NCBI RefSeq assembly: GCF_000312125.1
Contig: NZ_HE978644.1
Location: forward strand, 101,127 to 165,126
Length of the DNA stretch: 64,000 nt
From: Timonella senegalensis JC301
GTDB taxonomy: Bacteria > Actinomycetota > Actinomycetes > Actinomycetales > Cellulomonadaceae
Direction of reading: 5' to 3'
Every line of letters begins with the position of its first letter. Positions within the stretch are counted from its first letter, which is position 1. The notes beneath the pieces were generated by a model. That model was not told the DNA's origin. It did no database searches and was given only the letters and a program-made list of their open reading frames with translations. Position numbers and translations under genes: made by a program. This document shows positions 43,682-51,951 of the stretch, piece by piece.

Positions 43682-43853
43682 GCTCGCTCCAAGTGTTGAT
43701 GCGGGAAATGGCGCTGGCAACCAACCATCAAGCTTCTCAGCGAAGGTTCGTGCCAGCGCCACTCACATAGACCTGTGGGCAGTCTAACTGCCGCGAGGCC
43801 CAAACGCGCCCATGCCCGCGCCTGCATGCGCGGACCGCCCACCTATGCGGTGG

Positions 43854-45284
43854 CTAGTTGGCCTTGCCAAACACCTGGTTGGTGTAGAAGTTGGCAAACG
43901 TTCCCTTGGGGTCGTAGTGCGAGCGCAAGGACGTGAACTCGCCGAGCTGGGGGTAGAGCTTGTCCAGATCGGAGTGCTCGAGCGTGTGCATCTTGCCCCA
44001 GTGTGGGCGTCCGCCCACGGCCCGGAAGATCGACTCTGCCGCCTCGAAGTACTCGCGGTACTGGCTGTGCTGGTACTGGTGCACAGCGATGTACGCGCTC
44101 TCGCGTTCGTGGGCGGTGGACAGCCAGACATCATCCGCAGCGGCGAACCGCACTTCGATGGGGAACTGAACCGCGAGGTCTTTGCGGTTCGCAACCGTCA
44201 TGAACTCCTGGAGGGTGTCCTTGAGCGCCTCGCGCGGGATGGCGTACTCCATCTCAACGAATCGCACTCGTCGGGGCGAGATGAAGACCTCGTGCGACGG
44301 GGCAATGTACTCGCGCGCGGACAGCGCCTTGGACGCGATGACGTTGATCGGCGGGGTGAGCGCAGGGATGCGCGCCGAAATGGAGTTGGTGAGTTGGAAC
44401 AATCCGTTCGACAGCAGCTCATCATCCACCCAGAATCGCGCCGAGCGTGCGAGCGCCGCGGCAGGGTTCAGGTCTTCGGTGCTGGCCTTGGTGCCAGGCT
44501 CCACGCGGTTGTTGAACTTGGCGAGAGTTCCCTGCGTGCCTGGGAACCAGTAGAACTCGAAGTGGTCGTTAGAGTCGGCGAAGTTCCCCGGGCCGTCGAG
44601 GTTTTCAAGGACCTGGCCGAGCGCCATGGGAGTCTCGCGGGCGTGGAGCAAGAACGCTGGCACGCAGCGCATGGTCACAGCGAGCACGATGCCGATGGCA
44701 CCGAGGCTTACCTGTGCCGCCTTGAACAACTGGGAGTTGTGAGTTGGGGAGGTCTCAACCACGTCACCACTGGCAAGCAGGATCCGCATGCCGCGTACCT
44801 GGGCGGCGAGGCCCGTGAGTTTGGCACCCGTGCCGTGAGTTCCCGTGCCGAGTGCACCCGCAATCGACTGGTGGTCGATGTCCCCAAGGTTCGGCATTGC
44901 GAGGCCGTTCTCAGCGAGCACCCGGTTGAGTACGTGCAGGCGGATGCCGGCGCCCACCGTGACCAGTGCTTCTCCGTTGGTGCCCTCGATGGGGACGATC
45001 GACTCAAGCTGGTCAAAGTTGTCCAGGCTAATCTGCACGCCGTTAGTTGCTGCTGCAGGCGTGAACGAGTGGCCCGCCCCCACCACGCGAAGAGTCTCAC
45101 CCTGCGCGATCGCTCGGTCCAGCACGCGCATCAGCGCAAGCGGAGTGGAGGGTGTCTCCACGGAACGTGGGCGACTGGTGACGTTGCCCGCCCAGTTTGT
45201 CCAGGTGTTTGACCAACGACCATTGCTTTCCGCGCTGGCACCGTTGCCGGGCGTGAATCTTCCTTGAGTCCTAAAAGCAGCCAT
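43854..45284 (-). CDS. FAD-linked sugar-1,4-lactone oxidase (ALO family)
   Basis: 476 residues. FAD-binding PCMH domain: RVVGAGHSFTPAAATNGVQIS (about 65), GAGIRLHVLNRVLAENGLAMPNLGDIDHQSIAGALGTGTHGTGAKL (about 115-160, with the HGTG loop). The C-terminal ALO domain ends WGKMHTLEHSDLDKLYP, the family-typical G-K-x-H...L-Y-P block. Such enzymes oxidise L-gulono- or D-arabinono-1,4-lactone to a vitamin-C-type product; in Actinomycetota the true substrate is often unknown. ATG 45284 is supported by a TACACT -10 box 6 nt upstream (leaderless) and by homology; residues further upstream do not belong. Divergent from the DSD1-like gene. Confidence 0.86.
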   Translation of the reverse strand: MAAFRTQGRFTPGNGASAESNGRWSNTWTNWAGNVTSRPRSVETPSTPLALMRVLDRAIAQGETLRVVGAGHSFTPAAATNGVQISLDNFDQLESIVPIEGTNGEALVTVGAGIRLHVLNRVLAENGLAMPNLGDIDHQSIAGALGTGTHGTGAKLTGLAAQVRGMRILLASGDVVETSPTHNSQLFKAAQVSLGAIGIVLAVTMRCVPAFLLHARETPMALGQVLENLDGPGNFADSNDHFEFYWFPGTQGTLAKFNNRVEPGTKASTEDLNPAAALARSARFWVDDELLSNGLFQLTNSISARIPALTPPINVIASKALSAREYIAPSHEVFISPRRVRFVEMEYAIPREALKDTLQEFMTVANRKDLAVQFPIEVRFAAADDVWLSTAHERESAYIAVHQYQHSQYREYFEAAESIFRAVGGRPHWGKMHTLEHSDLDKLYPQLGEFTSLRSHYDPKGTFANFYTNQVFGKAN

Positions 45285-45333
45285 GTCAGGAGTGTAATGC
45301 CCAACAGGGTGGGTGAGATATAGACTCACCTAC
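45285..45333. promoter_or_regulatory. Back-to-back leaderless promoters (ALO and DSD1-like)
   Basis: Only 49 bp separate the divergent starts. Minus side: TACACT (45296-45291), 6 nt, ATG 45284. Plus side: TAGACT (45321-45326), 7 nt, GTG 45334. The two -35 regions would have to overlap. Confidence 0.6.
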
Positions 45334-46536
45334 GTGAATACGTCAGCGCCGATATCCACGACCCAGCGAGCCTCCGCCATACTTAGCGCCGCGACCAGCG
45401 GTTTGCCTGCCCCCATCTCTGTGATTGACCTCACCGCCTTTGACGCAAATGGCCGGACGATGGTCTCAAGAGCCCATGGGCACCCTATCCGCGTAGCCAC
45501 GAAATCCCTGCGCGTACGGGCGCTTCTGGAGCGTGCACTCGCGATCGAAGGCTTTAGCGGCCTCATGGCCTACTCGCCACGTGAGGCGCTGTGGCTGGTT
45601 GGAGAGGGTATGCGCGACATCCTCGTGGCCTATCCAACCGTGGACGCCGACGCCCTGCGGGAACTGGGCGCGAACGAGTTGGCGCTCGCAGAGATCACGC
45701 TCATGACTGACTGCTCGGAGCACCTGGACTTGATCGCTGCAGCGCATCCAGTACGACCGGTCCGGATTGCAATCGACGTCGACTCATCATTGCGTATTCT
45801 GTCTCGCACGCCCTTCCCGATCCACCTCGGTGTGCGGCGTTCGCCATTGCACACGGAGCAAGACGTGACCACGTACCTCGACGTGGCCCAGCGTAACTCC
45901 CAGGTAAACGTCGTGGGCCTGATGTTCTACGACGCTCAAATCGCGGGGCTCCCCGACAGCTCACCTGCGGTTCGCCTAGTAAAAAAGATCTCGCGAGCAG
46001 AACTTGCACAGAGGCGTGCAGAGATCGTGGCTGCAATGAAGGCGAGAGTCGGGCAACTCGACATCATCAACGCCGGAGGTACCGGCTCCTTGCACACGTT
46101 TGACCAGGCCACCGAGATCACCGAGGTCACCGCGGGTTCCGGCTTCTACCACCCCGGACTCTTTGACGGTTACGAGAATCTCGGCCTTGAACCTGCCGCT
46201 TACTTTGGCCTCGATGTCGTGCGCACTCCCACCCGCGGCATTGTCACAGCATTTGCCGGCGGATACATTGCCTCCGGACAAGCTAAGCAGAACCGGCAGC
46301 CCAAACCAATCAACGTTGACCTCACAGCAATCGGTACTGAAGGCGCGGGTGAAGTGCAAACACCGCTCGTGGTACGCAAGGGCGCTCCTGCGCCACGAAT
46401 CGGTGACAGAGTCTGGCTGCGAAACGCAAAGGCAGGGGAGCAGATGGAGCGATTCAACGTGACTTATCTGCTGGAAGGCGAGTCAATCGTCGATAAGTTG
46501 CCCACCTACCGAGGTGAGGGTAAGAACTTCGGCTAA
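45334..46536 (+). CDS. Alanine-racemase-N / DSD1-like PLP enzyme
   Basis: 400 residues. An Ala-racemase-type TIM barrel with the PLP-Lys region RVATKSLRVRALLER (about 52-66), followed by blocks found in D-serine deaminase-like / threonine-aldolase-like proteins (IAIDVDSSLRI, VVGLMFYDAQIAG, INAGGTGSLHTF). C-terminal domain (about 310-400) carries the metal-binding-like GDRVWLRNAKAGEQMERFN. Reaction: probably dehydration or retro-aldol cleavage of a beta-hydroxy amino acid; the substrate is unknown. Often paired with ALO-type oxidases in actinobacteria. GTG 45334 is leaderless. A weak copy of the 13-bp word (46486) lies near the end. Confidence 0.82.
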   Translation: MNTSAPISTTQRASAILSAATSGLPAPISVIDLTAFDANGRTMVSRAHGHPIRVATKSLRVRALLERALAIEGFSGLMAYSPREALWLVGEGMRDILVAYPTVDADALRELGANELALAEITLMTDCSEHLDLIAAAHPVRPVRIAIDVDSSLRILSRTPFPIHLGVRRSPLHTEQDVTTYLDVAQRNSQVNVVGLMFYDAQIAGLPDSSPAVRLVKKISRAELAQRRAEIVAAMKARVGQLDIINAGGTGSLHTFDQATEITEVTAGSGFYHPGLFDGYENLGLEPAAYFGLDVVRTPTRGIVTAFAGGYIASGQAKQNRQPKPINVDLTAIGTEGAGEVQTPLVVRKGAPAPRIGDRVWLRNAKAGEQMERFNVTYLLEGESIVDKLPTYRGEGKNFG

Positions 46537-46658
46537 CCCGAGCGGGTACCCTGTGGGTGACTTTGCCGCCAGGTTTGCGGTTTTCCGTAGGAAAATCCGG
46601 GATGATAGGGGCAGGAACTCGACGAAAGGGTCGGACGGTTCAACGGAAGGGGCGCGGC

Positions 46659-47369
46659 GTGACGGGCAGGAATGCTCTGGCTCTTGCGCTTCTTGCGACC
46701 CTGCTGCTCCTAGGCTGCGCGCCAGACCCGAGGGCCAACGAGACCCCGGACGCGGGAGCCTACGCGTATGCCGTCGACGCGGTTGTGCGCGCCACAGGGG
46801 AGGAAGCGGATAGCCTCTCCTTCCTGCCCGACTCGATCGAGAACGCCATGCCCAACATGACATACGAGTTGCGTGGCGACGACGACGCGCTCATCAGCAA
46901 GGGAACACTGAGCGATGCGGTCGTACGGGGAAGGGTCGTGGGTTACGCCTTGCCGCGCACCGCAGGGCTCCAGGTGGGCACACTCCCCGCGGAAGCGATT
47001 GATCTGACTTTTGAAGTTGCCGAGGACCTGGCGGAACGCGATGGAGTGGACGTCCCGGACCTCATTAAGATCACGGTGGTCATTAGGGAATCTGACGACC
47101 CCACCCGGGTCGGCAAAGGATTTGTTGACGCCGGAGAGCTCGTGCTGTTCCTTTCGGAGCCCTCTGGAGCCCTCACAGGCTGGCAGATCCCACTCAACGG
47201 AATGCTCTTTGGTCAACTGGCGCAGAACGGGCTCGTCACTTTCCCTGTACTGAAGGCCCACGACCAAGACGACGCGTTAGTGCACGAAGGCATCGAGACG
47301 ACGATCCCGTATGAGGCGCTACGCACGGCCGGGCGCATGCCCGACGAAGTCATAGTGGTCAGCCGCTAA
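46659..47369 (+). CDS. Secreted lipoprotein, probable FKBP-type-like or unknown extracellular domain
   Basis: 236 residues. Signal peptide with lipobox LLGC (Cys about 20), then an extracellular domain: ALISKGTLSDAVVRGRVVGYAL, TFEVAEDLAERDGVDVPDLIKI, VGKGFVDAGELVLFL and TFPVLKAHDQDDALVHEGI. I do not recognise a family with confidence. GTG 46659 has GGAAGGGGC about 6 nt upstream. The frame is open to 46557, but the residues there do not look like a signal peptide. Follows the DSD1-like gene by 122 bp. Confidence 0.72.
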   Translation: MTGRNALALALLATLLLLGCAPDPRANETPDAGAYAYAVDAVVRATGEEADSLSFLPDSIENAMPNMTYELRGDDDALISKGTLSDAVVRGRVVGYALPRTAGLQVGTLPAEAIDLTFEVAEDLAERDGVDVPDLIKITVVIRESDDPTRVGKGFVDAGELVLFLSEPSGALTGWQIPLNGMLFGQLAQNGLVTFPVLKAHDQDDALVHEGIETTIPYEALRTAGRMPDEVIVVSR

Positions 47370-47441
47370 GTTGAACTCCTCGTTCAGGTGGCATTTGGAT
47401 CGGGGGGTCTGGTGCTCGGCTCAAGTTCCGGCAGCCAGATA

Positions 47442-48452
47442 TTAGCGTGAGCGGGGCGGCGCGCAGGAGTCACGGACCACGAGAGTGGTGTCGAGTATGA
47501 CTTGAGTTTCCGTTTCCTGCCCTGCAACTAAGTTGACGAGCATGTTCATCGCGATTGCGCCCATTTCCTGAAGTGGCTGCGCCATTGTTGTGAGAGGGAT
47601 GCGGAAGAGCGCGGCGTCAGGGATGTTGTCGAACCCAATCACGGAGAGGTCCGTGGGTACCGAAAGCCCGAGAGACTCAGCCACCTTGATAACCTCGATT
47701 GCGGAGAGATCGTTTGCGGCGAAGATTGCGGTGGGCGGGTTTGGTTCGCTCAGCAGCGCAGTGGCTGGTTGGATGGTGAGTTCGGACGAGTAGTTGCCGT
47801 CTCCAATCAGGCTTTCATCGATGTCCAGCCCAGCATCTACAAGCGCTGCTCGGTATCCCGCTTCTCGGTCCTTGGAAGATTGAAGGTCGGTACGTCCACC
47901 CAGATATCCGATACGGCGGTGGCCGAGCCCGATGAGGTGCTGCGTAGCTGTGAGTGCACCCGCATAGGAATCGCAGCGGACGGTGGGGAGATGAATTGTC
48001 TCAATATGGGGATCTACGGCCACAATCGGCACAGAAAATGTTGTCTCCACGCCCGTGGGAGTCACGATAACTGCGCCATCTATCAGAGTTCCGGACAATC
48101 GGGCTAGGTGCTTGCGTTCCCAGCCGTATTTGGTTGACCCGTCGGACCTACCGGAATAGGCAAGTAGTTCATAGTCAGTGGCTTTGATTGCGGATGACGC
48201 TCCCTTGAGGAGCTCAGTAGAGAATGGTTCGAACTCCGCGACCAGCATGCCGAGTACACCGGTGGAGCGCGAGCGAAGCGATTGGGCACCAAGGCTGGCC
48301 GCGTAACCCAGCTGCGCGATGACATCTTTGACATGTTGCGCTCGGGACTCGGAGATCCCGTCCTTGTTGTTGACCACCTTGGATACTGTCGCCACGGAAA
48401 CGCCTGCTTCTCGGGCTACATCGGCCATCGTTACTCGTGATGTCGTGTTCAC
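47442..48452 (-). CDS. LacI-family repressor of the sugar operon
   Basis: 336 residues. N-terminal LacI HTH and hinge: TMADVAREAGVSVATVSKVVNNKDG (about 8-32), YAASLGAQSLRSRSTGVLG. C-terminal sugar-binding domain: HLIGLGHRRIGYLGG, AIFAANDLSAIEVIKVAESLGL, DLSVIGFDNIPDAALF, TTMAQPLQEMGAIAMNML. GTG 48452 is preceded by a perfect TATAAT 6 nt away, so it is probably leaderless. The operator cluster between it and the transporter genes overlaps both promoters, implying autoregulation plus repression of the sugar operon. Confidence 0.93.
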   Translation of the reverse strand: MNTTSRVTMADVAREAGVSVATVSKVVNNKDGISESRAQHVKDVIAQLGYAASLGAQSLRSRSTGVLGMLVAEFEPFSTELLKGASSAIKATDYELLAYSGRSDGSTKYGWERKHLARLSGTLIDGAVIVTPTGVETTFSVPIVAVDPHIETIHLPTVRCDSYAGALTATQHLIGLGHRRIGYLGGRTDLQSSKDREAGYRAALVDAGLDIDESLIGDGNYSSELTIQPATALLSEPNPPTAIFAANDLSAIEVIKVAESLGLSVPTDLSVIGFDNIPDAALFRIPLTTMAQPLQEMGAIAMNMLVNLVAGQETETQVILDTTLVVRDSCAPPRSR

Positions 48453-48458
48453 ACGTTC

Positions 48459-48546
48459 ATTATAGGCCGCAAGACGCTATTTACGATAACGTTATCGAAA
48501 ACGTTACCGATAACGATTGACTAAATGTTCAACGACTGAATATATT
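48459..48546. promoter_or_regulatory. lacI / sugar-operon divergent promoters with operators
   Basis: Perfect palindrome CGATAACGTTATCG (48484-48497) plus further half-sites AACGTTACC (48499-48507) and CGATAACG (48508-48515). Plus strand: TTGACT (48517), 18 nt, TATATT (48541) for the ABC operon. Minus strand: TATAAT (48464-48459) for lacI. Confidence 0.8.
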
Positions 48547-48581
48547 GGGGTTACTTCACTCAACGATGAGGAGAAAATCCT

Positions 48582-49880
48582 GTGAAAGACTCACGTTTCA
48601 TCAAGGGGCTTGCCGCCGCGGCAACTGCCTCGTTGCTCCTAGCAGCCTGCAGCGGTGGCGGCGGGGAAGGCAGCGGAACCGACGCAAGCGGTAACACGAC
48701 AATCACGTGGTGGCACAACTCCAACACTGACCCTGGAAAAGCCTTCTACGAGGCGAAGGCCAAGGAGTTTGAAGCCGCCAACAAGGGTGTCACGATCAAG
48801 ATCGAGGCACTTCAGCACGAAGACATGGGCACCAAACTTGAAGCAGCCTTCCAGTCGGGTGACCTCCCAGACATCTACATGGAACGTGGCGGCGGAGAGC
48901 TCAAGGACCACGTTGCTGCAGGACTGACCAAGGACCTCACTGAAGCGTCTGCAGACACCATTGCAAAACTCGGTGGAAACGTCGCTGGTTGGCAGGTAGA
49001 TGGAAAGACTTACGGCCTGCCATTCTCCATGGGCGTTGTCGGATTCTGGTACAACAAGTCGATGTTTAAGGACGCGGGTATCGAATCCACGCCAACGAAC
49101 ATGAACGAGTTCTACCAGGTCATTGAGAAGCTCAAGGCAAATGACGTAGAACCGATTTCGGTAGGTGCTGGCGACAAGTGGCCTGCCGCCCACTACTGGT
49201 ACTACACCGCACTGCGCCAGTGCTCGCAGGATGTTCTGCAGGGTGCTGTTCAGACCCTCGACTTCCAAGACTCTTGCTTCATTAAGGCGGGCGAGACACT
49301 TGACGAGATCATCGCTAAGGAGCCATTCAACTCGGGCTTCCTGTCCACCCCTGCTCAGTCTGGCCCAACCTCGGCCTCAGGGCTCCTCGCAACCGGAAAG
49401 GTCGCCATGGAGCTCGCGGGACACTGGGAGCCGGGCGTCATGCAGGGGCTGACCGAGGACAACAAGGGTCTTGGTGAAGACACTGGTTGGTTCGCCTTCC
49501 CGGCAATTGAGGGTGGTGCAGGCGATCCAGCAGCACAGCTCGGTGGCGGTGACGCATGGTCGGTATCTGAGAAGGCACCTGATGCAGCCGTCGATTTCGT
49601 CAATTTCCTGCTCTCAGACGAGGTGCAAACTGGATTCGCAGAACTCGACATGGGCCTGCCAACCAACCCTGCAGCCTCCAGCGCTGTCAAGGATCCAGCA
49701 CTTGCTGATCTGCTAAAGGTCCGTGATGCTGCACCATTCATCCAGCTGTACTTTGATACTGCATTCGGCACCGCGATCGGCGGCGCGATGAACGACGAAA
49801 TCGCGCTGATGTTTGCTGGCCAGGCAAGTCCACAGGACATCGTGGACGCGGTACAAGCCGCAGCCGACGCAGAAAAGTGA
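48582..49880 (+). CDS. Sugar ABC transporter substrate-binding lipoprotein
   Basis: 432 residues. Lipobox LLAAC (Cys about 23), Gly-rich spacer, then the family 1 solute-binding fold: NTTITWWHNSN (start of mature protein), GDLPDIYMERGGGELKDHV, GLPFSMGVVGFWYNKSMFKDAG and a C-terminal DIVDAVQAAAD. Binds an oligosaccharide outside the cell for the permeases downstream. GTG start with GAGGAG about 8 nt upstream. The gene order lacI - SBP - permease - permease - GH3 is that of the xylobiose-type bxlREFGA operon of Streptomyces; the sugar itself is inferred, not seen. Confidence 0.9.
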   Translation: MKDSRFIKGLAAAATASLLLAACSGGGGEGSGTDASGNTTITWWHNSNTDPGKAFYEAKAKEFEAANKGVTIKIEALQHEDMGTKLEAAFQSGDLPDIYMERGGGELKDHVAAGLTKDLTEASADTIAKLGGNVAGWQVDGKTYGLPFSMGVVGFWYNKSMFKDAGIESTPTNMNEFYQVIEKLKANDVEPISVGAGDKWPAAHYWYYTALRQCSQDVLQGAVQTLDFQDSCFIKAGETLDEIIAKEPFNSGFLSTPAQSGPTSASGLLATGKVAMELAGHWEPGVMQGLTEDNKGLGEDTGWFAFPAIEGGAGDPAAQLGGGDAWSVSEKAPDAAVDFVNFLLSDEVQTGFAELDMGLPTNPAASSAVKDPALADLLKVRDAAPFIQLYFDTAFGTAIGGAMNDEIALMFAGQASPQDIVDAVQAAADAEK

Positions 49881-49887
49881 GCTAGCC

Positions 49888-50913
49888 GTGGCAGACAAGA
49901 CACCCAACGTGACACTGTCTGCGGCGAACAGCACTTCCTACGACCGTGCAGGGGACAGTACGTCTCCTGCACGGCAGGTTGCCCCAAATCGTCGCAGGAC
50001 CAAACCCAACTATCGCATGGGCGCTGAAGCGACACTCTTCATCGCCCCGGCGCTGATTCTCTTTGCAATGTTCGTGGTCTGGCCCATGATCCGCGCGGTC
50101 CAGTTCTCGTTGTACAAGTGGAAGGGCTACGGCCCCCTTGTGGATTTCGTGGGGCTGAAGAACTACGTCTCCGTCCTCTCCAACGATGTGTTTACGGGTG
50201 CGCTAATGCATAACCTGATCATCGTCGTTGCTTCGATCTTGATGCAGCTTCCTCTTGGACTACTCATTGCGCTCTTGTTGAACCGGAAGATGTTCGGACG
50301 CGGACTGTTGCGCACCATCGTCTTCGTCCCATACATCCTCGCCGAGGTAATAGTCGCGGTCGTGTGGTTCCAACTCCTTCAACCCAAGTACGGCGCGATT
50401 GATACGCTTCTCGCCTCGATAGGCATTAAGGGGCCAGAGCAAGGATTTCTTGGAACGCCTGAGTACGCGCTTGCAACCGTCATGGTTGTTCTGACGTGGA
50501 AGTATCTGGGCTTTGCAGTCATCCTTTTCCTGGCAGGCCTTCAAGGCGTACCCGAGGAACTTAACGAGGCCGCCCAGATCGACGGTGCCTCGTGGTGGCA
50601 GACTCAGCGCAAGATTACGATTCCTTTGCTCGGGCCTACACTGCGCACATGGGTCTTCCTGTCAATGGTGGGGTCACTTCAGCTGTTCGACATGGTTTGG
50701 ATCTTGACCAAGGGCGGCCCTGCTAATGCGACCACAACGATGGTCACATTCCTGATCACCGAGGGGACCAAGCGGTCAAACTTCGGAATTGCTTCCGCAG
50801 CTTCAGTCATTCTGTTTGTTATCGCACTCACCTTCGCGCTGCTGTACCAGCGCTTCGTGATGCGTCGGGACAACCCAGACTATGTACCACGCGTGAAGGG
50901 GAGTAAACGATGA
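49888..50913 (+). CDS. Sugar ABC transporter permease (MalF-type)
   Basis: 341 residues. After a 50-residue cytosolic tail come six membrane helices (first TLFIAPALILFAMFVVWPM). EAA loop ELNEAAQIDGASWWQTQRKI (contact with the ATPase) and GGPANATTTMVTFLI near the end. GTG 49888 lies 7 bp after the binding-protein stop. Its ATG-coupled partner permease follows (4-bp overlap). Confidence 0.92.
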   Translation: MADKTPNVTLSAANSTSYDRAGDSTSPARQVAPNRRRTKPNYRMGAEATLFIAPALILFAMFVVWPMIRAVQFSLYKWKGYGPLVDFVGLKNYVSVLSNDVFTGALMHNLIIVVASILMQLPLGLLIALLLNRKMFGRGLLRTIVFVPYILAEVIVAVVWFQLLQPKYGAIDTLLASIGIKGPEQGFLGTPEYALATVMVVLTWKYLGFAVILFLAGLQGVPEELNEAAQIDGASWWQTQRKITIPLLGPTLRTWVFLSMVGSLQLFDMVWILTKGGPANATTTMVTFLITEGTKRSNFGIASAASVILFVIALTFALLYQRFVMRRDNPDYVPRVKGSKR

Positions 50914-51800
50914 ATGCCGTACCTAAGGCCGCGCGCGCTGTGACTACCACGCACACATCCAGGCGCCTCTTCAAGTCCTCAAACGGTCACAAGGCTGGAC
51001 CATTCACGTACTTCATGGCGATCCTGCTGGCGTGTGTCACGCTAGGACCGGTCAGTTTTGCAGTGTTGGGAGGGTTTCGCTCAAACGCGCAGCTAGCTGA
51101 GAACCCGGCGGGGCTGCCTGATCCGTGGATCCTCGACAACTACCAACGCGTCATAACCTCCGCGAGTTTTTGGCAGTACGCACTGAACTCGACGATCATC
51201 GCGTTGCTTACCACTGCCATGGTGGTCACGTTCGGAATGATGGCTGCTTACCCACTCGCACGGTTCAACTTTAAGCATCGCGAGAAGATTTACATGATCT
51301 TTGTAGCGGGCTTGCTCTTCCCCGCGACCGTCGCGATCATTCCGCTGTTCATCCTCATTAACAAGGACTTGAATCTCGGAAACACATGGCTGGGTGTTGC
51401 GCTCCCTCAAGCTGCTTTCGCGCTGCCAATGACCATCGTCATTCTGCGTCCGTTCCTGCAGGCTATTCCCAAGGAAATTGAAGAGGCGTCCACTCTCGAT
51501 GGGGCAGGCCGGCTGGGCTTCTTTGGCCGGATCGTACTGCCGCTGTCTGGACCTGGAATGGTTACCACAGGTGTGCTTGCATTTGTGGCCTCGTGGAACG
51601 GGTACCTCCTGCCTCTGCTCTTGCTGCAGGGCGATATGAAGACATTGCCACTTGGAGTTGCCGACTTCTCAACTCAGTACTCGTCCGACACCGCAGGTGT
51701 ATTCGCCTTCACCACACTCTCAATGATTCCGGCACTGATTTTCTTCTTGACCATGCAGAACAAGATTGTCAACGGCCTCCAGGGCGCAGTCAAGGGCTAA
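50910..51800 (+). CDS. Sugar ABC transporter permease (MalG-type)
   Basis: 296 residues, six membrane helices, first about 32-52. NSTIIALLTTAMVVTFGMMA, EAA loop EIEEASTLDGAGRLGFFGRI and AFVASWNGYLLPLLLL near the end are MalG-type. No ATPase gene is in the operon; the MsmK/UgpC-type ATPase at 58316 could serve it, as one shared ATPase serves several sugar importers in actinobacteria. Confidence 0.92.
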   Translation: MNAVPKAARAVTTTHTSRRLFKSSNGHKAGPFTYFMAILLACVTLGPVSFAVLGGFRSNAQLAENPAGLPDPWILDNYQRVITSASFWQYALNSTIIALLTTAMVVTFGMMAAYPLARFNFKHREKIYMIFVAGLLFPATVAIIPLFILINKDLNLGNTWLGVALPQAAFALPMTIVILRPFLQAIPKEIEEASTLDGAGRLGFFGRIVLPLSGPGMVTTGVLAFVASWNGYLLPLLLLQGDMKTLPLGVADFSTQYSSDTAGVFAFTTLSMIPALIFFLTMQNKIVNGLQGAVKG

Positions 51801-51842
51801 CCGGACCGCTGCCACCCAGCACGACCAGAACCATCGTGAGTA

Positions 51843-51855
51843 AATTCTCGACGAT
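51843..51855 (-). repeat. Dispersed word, two-mismatch single copy
   Basis: AATTCTCGACGAT in the 151-bp gap between the second permease and the GH3 gene; the invariant CGACGAT part is kept. Confidence 0.5.
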
Positions 51856-51951
51856 TCTGCTGAGTTCCAGCGCACCTTACGCAGGGGCGCACCCACCCCC
51901 CCACTCACAACGGCCTGCCATGGCCGGAGCCGCCATTAAAGGAGAACATCC

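Noticed and set aside
43812-45212. Open frame of 466 codons on the plus strand
   Set aside because: Antisense to the sugar-lactone oxidase; no family motifs, and the minus-strand protein is well supported.
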